A stretch of DNA of 16,080 bases from Anaerobacillus sp. (GCA_007120055.1 SKOL01000344.1:1-16080); one strand, 5' to 3'. Counted from the stretch's first letter, positions 7,835 to 14,639 are shown. A program made the numbers and translations. The notes: generated from the letters alone by a model not told the origin.

Positions 7835-8647
7835 TTATCCAAGTAATTGTAATACTGATTGTGGTTGTTGGTTAGCTTGAGCTAACATTGATTGAGATGC
7901 TTGAGAAAGGATGTTTGCACGAGTCATTTCCATCATCTCAGCAGCCATATCAACGTCACGGATACGAGATTCTGCAGCTTGTAGGTTTTCAGATGCGTTA
8001 TCTAAATTATTGATTGTATGTTCTAAGCGATTTTGCCAAGCACCTAACTGAGAGCGCTCACCTGACAACGCTTTAATTGAATCATCAATCTCAGTGATTG
8101 CAGTATCAGCACTTGTTTGGTCATCAATACTTGCGCCCAATGCATCACTTACTGTTGTTGATAATGCTTCAATTGATATTTCTAATACTTGCCCTGCATT
8201 AGCTCCAATATGAATCTGTTCATCATCAATATCACCATTTAAGAGAGTCATTGTATTGAACTCCGTATCTGTTTCAATTCTCCCTAATTCTGCTTGTAAT
8301 TGCTCTAATTCTTTTTGGAGTTCACCACGATCATCATTAGTATTTGTATCGTTGGCAGATTGAACTGCTAACTCACGCATGCGTTGAAGGATATTATGTG
8401 CTTCATTTAACGAGCCCTCAGCAGTTTGAATTAAAGAAATCCCATCCTGAGCATTACGAGATGCTTGATCTAATCCACGAATTTGTCCCCGCATTTTTTC
8501 AGATATTGCTAATCCTGCTGCATCATCTCCGGCACGGTTAATACGCATACCTGAAGATAATTTCTCCATTGCACTTTGTTGTGCACCTTGGTTAACACCC
8601 ATCTGACGGTGTGTGTTTAATGCTGAAATATTGTTGTTAATAATCAT
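7835..8647 (-). CDS. hag: Flagellin, main filament subunit
   Basis: The 270-residue product has the conserved D0/D1 ends of flagellin: N-terminus MIINNNISALNTHRQ with LSSGMRINRAGDDAAGLAISEKMRGQIRGL at about 30-59, and C-terminus with NLQAAESRIRDVDMAAEMMEMTRANIL and ending SVLQLLG. The exposed middle (about 100-205) is short and acidic, like B. subtilis Hag (about 300 residues). The ATG at 8647 is preceded by AAGGAGG with a nine-base spacer; a reading frame extending to 8716 is only an upstream extension across the leader. A SigD promoter (8766-8792), CsrA-type sites in the leader and a dedicated terminator give a single-gene transcript. It is exported by the flagellar type III system with FliS. 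Confidence 0.98.
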   Translation of the reverse strand: MIINNNISALNTHRQMGVNQGAQQSAMEKLSSGMRINRAGDDAAGLAISEKMRGQIRGLDQASRNAQDGISLIQTAEGSLNEAHNILQRMRELAVQSANDTNTNDDRGELQKELEQLQAELGRIETDTEFNTMTLLNGDIDDEQIHIGANAGQVLEISIEALSTTVSDALGASIDDQTSADTAITEIDDSIKALSGERSQLGAWQNRLEHTINNLDNASENLQAAESRIRDVDMAAEMMEMTRANILSQASQSMLAQANQQPQSVLQLLG

Positions 8648-8656
8648 TGTAAAATT

Positions 8657-8694
8657 CCTCCTTGAGTTTAGATTGTCCGCCCACTTCCTTGTGG
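8657..8694 (-). promoter_or_regulatory. CsrA-binding sites in the hag leader
   Basis: On the minus strand CCAC-AAGGAA-GTGG (8694-8681) forms a 4-bp hairpin with GGA in the loop, and its ACAAGGAAGT matches the CsrA consensus ACARGGAUGU at all but one base. A second GGA lies at 8678-8676, and the ribosome binding site AAGGAGG (8663-8657) supplies another. In B. subtilis CsrA blocks hag translation at two such sites, one over the ribosome binding site; csrA and fliW are the next genes upstream here. Confidence 0.8.
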
Positions 8695-8728
8695 TTGGAA
8701 AGTGTTTGAAGCGCAATGGTTGGAAAGT
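8692..8728. repeat. 12-bp direct repeat in the hag leader
   Basis: TGGTTGGAAAGT occurs at 8692-8703 and again at 8717-8728 on the plus strand, spaced 25 bases start to start, between the hag promoter and the CsrA sites. The word resembles the TTTCCAAC-type repeats in other gaps of this window. Confidence 0.7.
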
Positions 8729-8765
8729 CGGCCGCCTTTCTGCTCATTTTGCTTCTACATGTATT

Positions 8766-8792
8766 ATATCGGATGGTAGGAGAAATAGTTTA
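8766..8792 (-). promoter_or_regulatory. SigD-type promoter of hag
   Basis: TAAA (8792-8789), a 15-base spacer and TCCGATAT (8773-8766) match the SigD consensus TAAA-N15-GCCGATAT at all but one base. An uninterrupted A/T tract at about 8797-8815 sits just upstream, as in an UP element. The leader to the hag start is about 110 bases. Confidence 0.92.
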
Positions 8793-8825
8793 GTAGTTTT
8801 TTTAAAAAATTTTTATTAGTTGATT

Positions 8826-8880
8826 TGTTGGTTAGGGGGTAGTTGGTTAGGGGGTAGTTGGTTTGGGTGGGGGGTAGGCG
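8826..8880. repeat. G-rich tandem repeat upstream of the hag promoter
   Basis: The plus strand carries two copies of a 15-base unit (GGTTAGGGGGTAGTT) followed by further GGTTTGGG and GGGGGG runs, giving four G-runs of three or more in about 45 bases. It fills the gap between the csrA terminator and the A/T tract of the hag promoter, and is low complexity rather than coding. Confidence 0.75.
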
Positions 8881-8911
8881 AGGTTTTTCCTTTTTGTATT
8901 TATTGGTTATT

Positions 8912-8945
8912 AAAGCCCAGAGGCTTTTGGGTCGGCTCTGGGCTT
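8912..8945 (-). terminator. Hairpin terminator after csrA
   Basis: A perfect 10-bp inverted repeat (8913-8922 with 8936-8945, 13-nt loop) with the core AGCCCAGAG/CTCTGGGCT lies about 40 bp past the csrA stop. The T run on the minus strand is short (TTTAAT), so efficiency is uncertain. Confidence 0.7.
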
Positions 8946-8984
8946 GGGGTTTATAAATTTACTAAGTTGTATCGATCGGTTGGT

Positions 8985-9227
8985 TTACGTTGTTTTTTTG
9001 GTTTTCGGCAGGTTCCCAGTTAGTTGTTTTAATAAATCAACTGATGCACTGGCTGCTTTTGTGTTTTCTTCTTGGATGGCGACGTAAATTTCATTGCGTT
9101 GGATATCGACGCTTTTTGGGGCTTTAATGCCTAGTTTGATTTGGTCGCCTTCGATTGCCAGGACGGTAATTTCAATGTCGTCGCCGATCATAATCGATTG
9201 GTCTTTTTTGCGTGATAAGACGAGCAT
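8985..9227 (-). CDS. csrA: Carbon storage regulator CsrA, RNA-binding translational repressor
   Basis: The 80-residue product carries the CsrA fold: [27 protein letters not shown] with the RNA-contacting LVLSRK strand, then [18 protein letters not shown] with the conserved Arg of the second RNA-binding strand. A tail of about 20 residues beyond the 60-residue core is usual for Firmicutes. It represses hag translation and is itself antagonised by FliW. The start lies two bases after the fliW stop, and its ribosome binding site (AAGGAGGG) is built from the last three FliW codons (K-E-G), so the two genes are translationally coupled. Confidence 0.97.
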   Translation of the reverse strand: MLVLSRKKDQSIMIGDDIEITVLAIEGDQIKLGIKAPKSVDIQRNEIYVAIQEENTKAASASVDLLKQLTGNLPKTKKTT

Positions 9228-9229
9228 TG

Positions 9230-9673
9230 TTATCCCTCCTTACCGACGGGTTGTGGCATGAGGAGGTGCTTTGTTCCGTAATTTTGGTCGTTTAAAGAAA
9301 TTTGTTTACCTTTTTGTTTTTTGCTGTTGATGACGACTGGACCTTGAAGGTTTGCAGTTGTATTTGTAAATGGATCTTGGACCGTTAAAATAACGAAAAG
9401 AGCGACGTCTTCTTCTGTTTCAATATCGAGGGCTTCGATGGTTGCGTCTGTTAATTTTGCTTGGTAGTCTGGGAAAAACTGAAATGGTGATACGACGACA
9501 AAACCGAGGTCAGGCGTTGTCGTTGATTGTAAAATGTATAATGGTGTACCTTGTCCGAATGGGAGAAGGATAAATTTCTTTTCATCTAAAAAGCTTGGAA
9601 TTCCTTTTTCAAAATAAATGATTTTTTCTTCATTTATTTCTACTTCGCCTAAATATTTTGTTTCGATCATCAT
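9230..9673 (-). CDS. fliW: Flagellar assembly factor FliW, CsrA antagonist
   Basis: The 147-residue product has the FliW pattern: [34 protein letters not shown], the [27 protein letters not shown] block, and the C-terminal [17 protein letters not shown] segment. FliW binds either flagellin or CsrA; when cytoplasmic flagellin falls, FliW releases flagellin and binds CsrA, freeing hag mRNA. Two adjacent ATG codons (9673 and 9670) could start it, with a GTGGTGAG stretch upstream. It follows flgL after a 146-bp gap holding a hairpin terminator, so its expression may depend on read-through or a local promoter I could not identify. Confidence 0.96.
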   Translation of the reverse strand: MMIETKYLGEVEINEEKIIYFEKGIPSFLDEKKFILLPFGQGTPLYILQSTTTPDLGFVVVSPFQFFPDYQAKLTDATIEALDIETEEDVALFVILTVQDPFTNTTANLQGPVVINSKKQKGKQISLNDQNYGTKHLLMPQPVGKEG

Positions 9674-9754
9674 TTTTACTCACCACTTTGTCTTTAATTT
9701 TATTACTAATTCCTTTATTTCCCTCTATTGTAATACGTGGTTGTACATAAAAGC

Positions 9755-9810
9755 AAAGTGTCAGCTAGCCTCTAGACATTAACCGTACTTTTGAGGCGAG
9801 CAGACACTTT
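9755..9810 (-). terminator. Hairpin between flgL and fliW
   Basis: On the minus strand AAAGTGTC(T)GCT(C)GCCTC pairs with GAGGC(T)AGC(T)GACACTTT, that is 8, 3 and 5 base pairs separated by single mismatches, over a 20-base loop, then GCTTTTATG. It starts about 10 bp past the flgL stop. It resembles a partial terminator or attenuator that would lower fliW-csrA expression relative to flgL. Confidence 0.65.
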
Positions 9811-9819
9811 AGTTGATGT

Positions 9820-10752
9820 TTAGCGTAGAAAGTCTAACAATGTTGGCTGAATAATTCTTGCTCCTGATGAAAGTGCTGCTTGATGAACGAGTTCTTGCGA
9901 TCTAAGTTCAATGATTACCTTCTCGACATCAACGTCTTCATTATTTGATAAAATTCGTTTCGCAATAACTTCTTGTTCGTTAACGCGACTTTCAATCATT
10001 TCGACTCGATTTAAGCGCGCACCTAGTTCGGCTCGTTCATTGACGATGTTATCGATATGACCACCGATGACATTAATAAATGAACTAACATCTTCTTGGG
10101 TAGAGTTAGGATCATTTAACGTTTTTTCTAATGAAATAATGTCAGAGAAAAACTGTTCTGAGAAGACGTTTTTCGGATTAACATTTACAGGAACTTTAGT
10201 CCCTTTTAACAATTCAAACTCAATGTTGCCACTGTTTGTCGAGACCGCCTCTTCTAAAGGTGGAATTTCCCCTGTAGCTAACGCTTCCTCAAAAGCTTCT
10301 TTTACTGCCCCCTCATCGACTGGAGGGTTAATCGTATCTGTCCCGTTAAAAATGTACTTATTATTCGCTTGAGTGTTCGCTAAAGATACTAGGTGTTCAC
10401 GTATTTGGGTAACTTCCATACGAATATTTTCGCGCTGTGAAGAATCATACGTACCATTTGACGCTTGAACAGCAAGCTCATTTAAGCGTTGCATCGCTTG
10501 TGTCACTTTGTCAAGACTGGCATCAGCTGTGTCCAACCAGTTGTATGTTTCTGATAAGTTGCGTTTAAATTGTTCAACTTCAGTGACTTGAGTACGATAA
10601 CGCATTCCATTCATCGCAACAACAGGATCTTGAGAAGCACGGCTAATTTTTTTCCCTGTCGCTAATTGGTCTTGCAAATTGCCTAGACGCTGATAGCTGT
10701 TCGACATATGACGTAATGTATTATTTGAAAGCATCGCTTGCGTGACGCGCAT
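9820..10752 (-). CDS. flgL: Flagellar hook-filament junction protein FlgL (HAP3)
   Basis: The 310-residue product has the flagellin-like ends of FlgL: MRVTQAMLSNNTLRHMSNSYQRLGNLQDQLATGKKISRASQDP at the start, WLDTADASLDKVTQAMQRLNELAVQASNG at about 85-115, and the C-terminal coil ending VHQAALSSGARIIQPTLLDFLR. It forms the second junction ring between the hook and the filament and is a secreted export substrate. Length is as in B. subtilis (about 298). The ATG at 10752 has TAGGTGAAC upstream. It follows flgK by 175 bp of AT-rich repeats, probably in the same flgM-flgN-flgK-flgL transcript. Confidence 0.95.
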   Translation of the reverse strand: MRVTQAMLSNNTLRHMSNSYQRLGNLQDQLATGKKISRASQDPVVAMNGMRYRTQVTEVEQFKRNLSETYNWLDTADASLDKVTQAMQRLNELAVQASNGTYDSSQRENIRMEVTQIREHLVSLANTQANNKYIFNGTDTINPPVDEGAVKEAFEEALATGEIPPLEEAVSTNSGNIEFELLKGTKVPVNVNPKNVFSEQFFSDIISLEKTLNDPNSTQEDVSSFINVIGGHIDNIVNERAELGARLNRVEMIESRVNEQEVIAKRILSNNEDVDVEKVIIELRSQELVHQAALSSGARIIQPTLLDFLR

Positions 10753-10779
10753 TTCCGTTCACCTACTTACTTTAATTTA

Positions 10780-10870
10780 CAATTCACAATTTATAATTAA
10801 AAATTATTTGAAAGTCATGCTTTGGTGGCCTTTTTCAATTCACAATTTAAAATTAAAAATTGGTTGAAAG
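10780..10870. repeat. AT-rich 35-bp direct repeat between flgL and flgK
   Basis: A 35-base sequence starting CAATTCACAATTTA and ending TTGAAAG occurs at 10780-10814 and 10836-10870 with three differences, and a partial inverted relative follows at about 10900-10925. The gap holds no gene. Its role is unknown. Confidence 0.75.
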
Positions 10871-10927
10871 CTAACGCTTCGGAGCATAACCTTCATTAAT
10901 TTTGAATTTTACATTTTAAATTGCAAA

Positions 10928-12508
10928 CTATCGTCCCACAACTCCCATACCGTTTATAATTCTATCGAGCATTTCGTCTACGACGGTTATTGACCTCGAA
11001 GCGGCGTTGAAGGCGTGTTGGAACTGAATTAAGTTTGTCATTTCTTCATCTAACGATACGCCACTAATACTTTCACGGCGTTGGTCGACGGATTGACGTA
11101 ATGTATCGGTGTTGCGCACCATTCGTTCGGCTTCGTTTGTACTCACGGCCATATCACCAATCATTCCTTGGTAGAAACTATGCACATTTGTCGTTGTTCC
11201 ACCAAAATTAAGCATCGTATCTTTAACGCTAGCAAGTTGTAACGCATTGGCTCCGTCTCCGGAAAAGCCATCAAGGGAAGCTGAAATATTATCTAATTCC
11301 CCTAAAATATCATCGGATACCTTTAGCCTTAAAGCTGCACCTTTCATGTTATCAGTAGCTAAAGGCTCACCACTAAATGTGAAAAAGTCAATCGGGTCAC
11401 CTTTCTCTCCGGCTTTGATCTCATTTAAACTCCAACCTTCGTGATGAACGCGGTTTAACTCTTGAACAAATGTATAAACCATCGTATCGAGGTTTTGGAG
11501 CATGTTCGGATAGATCCCTCGTTCTGAACCGTCTTTCCCAAGGTACCCATGCGATTCGAGATCTGCTTTAAGTTTTCCAGTCGCTTTAAAGTCCTCAACG
11601 TTCAATTCTTTAACTCCGCTCGTCGTATCTTCGTTAAAGCCTTCTGGGCCAATTCTAATTTTATCTACGAGGCCTGTTTCTTCATCATATTTAATCGAAA
11701 ATTCATTATGAGTTAAACGTTGGCCATCTACTAATGTAATCCCCATATCGCGACCATTGTCATCGATTAACTTTATCGTATATTTCCCTTCAGCAATATC
11801 TAGTGCCTGTCCACCACTTCTGACCGGTTCTACCTTAATGTTTACAAGCTGAGAAAGCTCGTCTACTAAATTATCACGTTCGTCGTATAAGTCATTAGGT
11901 AAATAGCCGTTAGCTTCAATTGAGGAAATTTCGAGATTTATACTATTAATTTGTTTGGTGAGTGAATTGATTTGTTTTGTGGCTACATCCGTTTGTACTT
12001 TCAAATCTCGTTGGATCGCCATTAATGAATCTGCTGTGTAGTTAAACGTTTCTGCTAAAGCAATTCCGCGTTGCCTTACAACAGACCGCGCCCCTGAATC
12101 TTCTGGATGGACCGATAAGTCCTGGAGAGAATTCCAAAACCGATCTAAAGTGTTAGCGATTCCATCTTCTGTCGGCTCGTTCATGATCCCTTCCATTTGC
12201 TCTAAAGCATTATGCCGTGAATCCCAATAGCCAAATTTACTATTTTCGTTGCGATATTGCATATCTAAAAAACTTTCACGTATCCGTTGAATCGCCCCCG
12301 CTTCAACTCCTGTGCCGACCTGTCCAGGAATATCCGGTCGGTTGAATCCCACACCAGGAAAAGGGGTTGTTGCTGAAAAGTTAACTCGCTGTCTCGAGTA
12401 GCCAGGTGTATTCGCATTCGCAATATTATGACCAGTTGTTTGCAAGGCCGTTTGTTGTGTATATAAAGCACGGCGTGCCGTTTCTAAGCCGTGAAATGTC
12501 GATTGCAT
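10928..12508 (-). CDS. flgK: Flagellar hook-filament junction protein FlgK (HAP1)
   Basis: The 526-residue product forms the first ring joining hook to filament. It has the N-terminal rod/hook motif (FHGLETARRALYTQQTALQTTGHNIANANTPGYSRQRV, about 5-43) and the matching C-terminal motif (SGVSLDEEMTNLIQFQHAFNAASRSITVVDEMLDRIINGMG, about 483-523) shared by flagellar axial proteins. A long coiled region at about 160-200 (LKVQTDVATKQINSLTKQINSINLEI) is usual for FlgK. Length is close to the B. subtilis protein (about 507). The ATG at 12508 is preceded by GGAGG. Its chaperone FlgN is coded directly upstream. Confidence 0.96.
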   Translation of the reverse strand: MQSTFHGLETARRALYTQQTALQTTGHNIANANTPGYSRQRVNFSATTPFPGVGFNRPDIPGQVGTGVEAGAIQRIRESFLDMQYRNENSKFGYWDSRHNALEQMEGIMNEPTEDGIANTLDRFWNSLQDLSVHPEDSGARSVVRQRGIALAETFNYTADSLMAIQRDLKVQTDVATKQINSLTKQINSINLEISSIEANGYLPNDLYDERDNLVDELSQLVNIKVEPVRSGGQALDIAEGKYTIKLIDDNGRDMGITLVDGQRLTHNEFSIKYDEETGLVDKIRIGPEGFNEDTTSGVKELNVEDFKATGKLKADLESHGYLGKDGSERGIYPNMLQNLDTMVYTFVQELNRVHHEGWSLNEIKAGEKGDPIDFFTFSGEPLATDNMKGAALRLKVSDDILGELDNISASLDGFSGDGANALQLASVKDTMLNFGGTTTNVHSFYQGMIGDMAVSTNEAERMVRNTDTLRQSVDQRRESISGVSLDEEMTNLIQFQHAFNAASRSITVVDEMLDRIINGMGVVGR

Positions 12509-12540
12509 CTTAGTACCTCCGTTTTGTTAGTTGGTTGACT

Positions 12541-12778
12541 AGTTGGTTTGTTGGTTAGTGGTTAGTTGGTTGGGTAGATTAGTAGAAAAGTTGGTAAGTT
12601 AGAAGCGTGAAAAATATACTCAGCTACCAAACCGATTCAACTATTCCACTTTCTACATTCCAACTTTCTACTTTCTACTTTCTTACTTTCCAACTCTTCT
12701 ACTTACCAACTTTCCAACCTTCCAACTCTTCTACTTTTTCTACTTTCTACTTTCCTACCTTCCAACTTTCCCACTTTC
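12541..12778. repeat. Pyrimidine-rich degenerate repeats between flgK and flgN
   Basis: The 270-base gap holds GGTTAGTTGG-type words (12541-12575), then a run of TTTCTAC and TTTCCAAC words on the plus strand from about 12650 to 12780. It contains GTAGAAAAGTTGGTAAGTT at 12582-12600, which recurs exactly at 15408-15426, and 13 bases of its reverse complement at 12701-12713. No gene or clear terminator is visible. Confidence 0.8.
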
Positions 12779-13270
12779 TCACGCTTTCGAATCAAAGATG
12801 GAGCGTCCTTGTGGCTCATCTTCAGCTTTATCCGGTCGAGCGTAGTTTCCTGCTTCTGGCTCAGGTTGTAATACATCAAGGGATAAGTTGACAAAGCGTA
12901 TCGAATCTTGGAGTAATTTTTGATTTAGTTCATTTTGTTGCTTTAATTGTTTGATTTCTTCTAGTAAATGTTTTTGCAAACTTTGTAGTTGCTCTTTTTC
13001 CTCATTTTGTACGTGTGGGAGTAGTTCTGTTAATGTTCCGCTCTCTGTTTGTAATCCCTTACCTCGCATGAAGAAAAAGACGAGACGCTGTCGTTCTTGT
13101 TCAGCACGTTGAAGTTGCTTGATTAGCACTGCTTCTTTTTGCATAAGTGACTTGAGGTGAGAGATGTCTCCTTTTGTTAAACATGTCGTTTTTTCTTCGG
13201 CCAGTTCATTAAACGTATGATGAATTCCTACTAAAGTTTTCATATTTTCAATGATTAACTTCGTTGACAT
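12779..13270 (-). CDS. flgN: FlgN family export chaperone for FlgK and FlgL
   Basis: The 163-residue product is predicted largely helical: a leading helix (LIIENMKTLVGIHHTFNELAEEKTTCLTKGDISHLKSLMQKEAVLIKQLQRAEQER) and a long coil (NEEKEQLQSLQKHLLEEIKQLKQQNELNQKLL), followed by a disordered acidic tail. This matches FlgN (YvyG in B. subtilis), a cytosolic chaperone that delivers the hook-filament junction proteins to the export gate. It lies between flgM and flgK as in Bacillus. The ribosome binding site GAGGTG follows the flgM TAG stop by two bases, and the start is 15 bp past that stop. Confidence 0.88.
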   Translation of the reverse strand: MSTKLIIENMKTLVGIHHTFNELAEEKTTCLTKGDISHLKSLMQKEAVLIKQLQRAEQERQRLVFFFMRGKGLQTESGTLTELLPHVQNEEKEQLQSLQKHLLEEIKQLKQQNELNQKLLQDSIRFVNLSLDVLQPEPEAGNYARPDKAEDEPQGRSIFDSKA

Positions 13271-13285
13271 CTTTTTTCACCTCTT

Positions 13286-13543
13286 CTACTCATTCCAAAA
13301 GTCGTAAAATTTTCTAGCCACTTCTTCAGAATTAACTTTGTATTCTCCTGACTGAACTTTTTGCTTTAATGATTCAATTTTTTCTTGGCGCTCTGTCACG
13401 ATCTTTGATTCTTGCTGCATCAATTTTGCCTCTGCAGAGATTTCTAACTGATCTTTCTTTTTAGCTACTTCGCCTTTTGGCTGCGCTTTGTTTATTTGCT
13501 TATTGTAAATGTTTTGGATATTATTGTACGGATTAATTTTCAT
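13286..13543 (-). CDS. flgM: Anti-sigma factor FlgM (SigD inhibitor)
   Basis: The 85-residue product binds SigD and keeps flagellin-class genes off until the hook-basal body is complete. The N-terminus (MKINPYNNIQNIYN) and the DQLEISAEAKLMQQ segment match FlgM, and the C-terminal half (ERQEKIESLKQKVQSGEYKVNSEEVARKFYDFW) is the SigD-binding helix pair. The start at the ATG at 13543 is chosen because AGAGGTG lies six bases upstream; a GTG nine bases earlier lies inside that signal. It has its own SigD-like promoter after the yvyF terminator, giving a negative feedback loop, and leads the flgM-flgN-flgK-flgL run. Confidence 0.95.
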   Translation of the reverse strand: MKINPYNNIQNIYNKQINKAQPKGEVAKKKDQLEISAEAKLMQQESKIVTERQEKIESLKQKVQSGEYKVNSEEVARKFYDFWNE

Positions 13544-13584
13544 CCTTTTCACCTCTTTTGGTTGTCACGAACTTCTTTTTATTA

Positions 13585-13612
13585 TTATCGTCAAAAATAA
13601 AGTTGTAGTTTA
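13585..13612 (-). promoter_or_regulatory. Probable SigD-type promoter of flgM
   Basis: TAAA (13612-13609), 16 bases, then GACGATAA (13592-13585), 6 of 8 matches to GCCGATAT. It lies between the yvyF terminator and flgM, about 40 bases before the start. The weaker -10 leaves some doubt. Confidence 0.55.
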
Positions 13613-13636
13613 GTTAAAATGCGAATTTATTTGTAT

Positions 13637-13668
13637 AAAAAAGTACCGCTAGCTGAAAAGCTAACGGT
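13637..13668 (-). terminator. Intrinsic terminator after yvyF
   Basis: ACCGTTAGCT (13668-13659) pairs with AGCTAGCGGT (13654-13645) on the minus strand in a 10-bp stem with one G-U pair and a TTTC loop, followed by AC and six T. It lies 36 bp past the yvyF stop and separates yvyF from flgM. Confidence 0.92.
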
Positions 13669-13703
13669 CACTCCTACATTTTCGCTAACACTAACAAGTT
13701 TAT

Positions 13704-14141
13704 TTATTTTTTATCTTTATTTATTTTACCGTTCAATGAATGATACGTCGTGTATTTATTCATTTCTTCACGTTTTTTACGTTCAACAAATCTTTTTTCA
13801 CTGTCAATACGATCTAACCCTAACTTTATATTGCCTTTACACACATCACAAATTCGACCTTCACGAATCATTCTTCCACACGACTCACAAGGATATTCAA
13901 GATTAGGTAAACTGTGAACACTAATCCGCCCTTGTTTAACAAATTTAATAATAAGACTTTCCTCTACACCAGTGCCTTGCTCAACTTCTTTTATCGAAGC
14001 CATTCGGTTTTGTTTTTTTCGTACAAATTGATAAACCTTTTGAAATTGTCCTTCTTCCTCTTGTATGCAATCTTGGCAAACATCGCGTAAATTCTTAATG
14101 AATAGCTTTCCGCAGCGCGAACAATTTTGTAGGTCCCCCAT
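13704..14141 (-). CDS. yvyF: YvyF family flagellar-operon zinc-ribbon protein
   Basis: The 145-residue product begins with a zinc-ribbon-like pair (CSRCGKLF, then CQDC at about residue 22) and has a second pair in the C-terminal half (CESCGRMI, then CDVC). Between them is a helical segment with a helix-turn-helix look (MASIKEVEQGTGVEESLIIKFVKQGRI). It matches YvyF of B. subtilis, coded before flgM; its function is not established to my knowledge. RBS GGAGAG precedes the ATG at 14141. It sits alone between a -10-like promoter at 14204 and a strong terminator. Confidence 0.85.
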   Translation of the reverse strand: MGDLQNCSRCGKLFIKNLRDVCQDCIQEEEGQFQKVYQFVRKKQNRMASIKEVEQGTGVEESLIIKFVKQGRISVHSLPNLEYPCESCGRMIREGRICDVCKGNIKLGLDRIDSEKRFVERKKREEMNKYTTYHSLNGKINKDKK

Positions 14142-14203
14142 ATCCGTCTCTCCTATCTTTAAAATTCTCCTTAACCTTTCCGAAAATTATACTTATATTT
14201 ATT

Positions 14204-14233
14204 ATATCGGTAGATGGCGCTTATTGATAAGCG
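14204..14233 (-). promoter_or_regulatory. Probable promoter of yvyF with overlapping palindrome
   Basis: ACCGATAT (14211-14204) matches the SigD -10 at 7 of 8 bases, but the expected -35 position holds TTAT rather than TAAA. The same stretch contains TATAAT with TTATCA 18 bases upstream, a fair SigA promoter. CGCTTAT-TG-ATAAGCG (14218-14233) is a perfect 7-bp inverted repeat covering the -35 area and may be an operator. Confidence 0.5.
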
Positions 14234-14322
14234 AAAAGACGAAAATAACACAATATAGGCATAAAGTTTTATGTTAAAAGTGGCACATTTAGACCGACAA
14301 CTTCAAGATTTTTAGAGGTGAA

Positions 14323-14336
14323 CGAACATTTGTTCT
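14323..14336. promoter_or_regulatory. Bacillus-type LexA (SOS) box
   Basis: CGAACATTTGTTCT contains the perfect GAAC-N4-GTTC core of the Firmicutes LexA site. It is embedded in a longer imperfect dyad (GTGAA and TTCAC flanks) and touches the -35 of the promoter for the plus-strand gene that follows. Confidence 0.7.
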
Positions 14337-14364
14337 TCACTCAAATTGAAGTTTGTGGTATACT
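14336..14364 (+). promoter_or_regulatory. SigA-type promoter of the small coiled-coil gene
   Basis: TTCACT (14336-14341), 17 bases, then TATACT (14359-14364), on the plus strand, 27 bases before the start codon. The LexA box overlaps the -35 by one base, a position that would allow repression. Confidence 0.65.
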
Positions 14365-14390
14365 ATAGGAGAAGAAAGGGGTGAAAAGTA

Positions 14391-14639
14391 ATGAGTCAAT
14401 TAAATTTAGTTTTAGAAAAATTAATTGAAATGGACAAGCGCTTTACGGAGCGTTTCGACCAAATTGATCGTAGGTTAGATCATTTGGAAAGCCGCATGGA
14501 TGGGCTTGAATATTGTATGGACAAACTTGATGCCAAACTAACGATGGTTCATGACCAGGTCGTTCGTAACAGCGAAGCCATCGAAAAGGGTGTGAAGAAA
14601 TCAGATTTGAAAAATATTGTAAACAGTCTATTGAATTAG
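14391..14639 (+). CDS. Small coiled-coil protein, possibly SOS-regulated
   Basis: The 82-residue product is almost entirely heptad-patterned: LVLEKLIEMDKRFTERFDQIDRRLDHLESRMDGLEYCMDKLDAKLTMVHDQV, followed by a polar tail ending LKNIVNSLLN. It has no signal peptide or membrane segment and one cysteine. The ribosome binding site AAAGGGGTG is strong, and it has its own promoter with a LexA box. It is the only plus-strand gene here, divergent from yvyF and convergent with comFC. Short heptad proteins of this kind are common in Bacillaceae, but I do not recognise a characterised family, and its role is unknown. Confidence 0.82.
   Translation: MSQLNLVLEKLIEMDKRFTERFDQIDRRLDHLESRMDGLEYCMDKLDAKLTMVHDQVVRNSEAIEKGVKKSDLKNIVNSLLN

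Noticed and set aside
8648..8716. N-terminal extension of flagellin to 8716
   Set aside because: It crosses the leader and CsrA sites; the ATG at 8647 has a strong ribosome binding site and gives the canonical flagellin N-terminus.
12703..12894. 63-codon minus-strand frame overlapping flgN
   Set aside because: Out of frame with flgN, and its second half is translated pyrimidine repeat.
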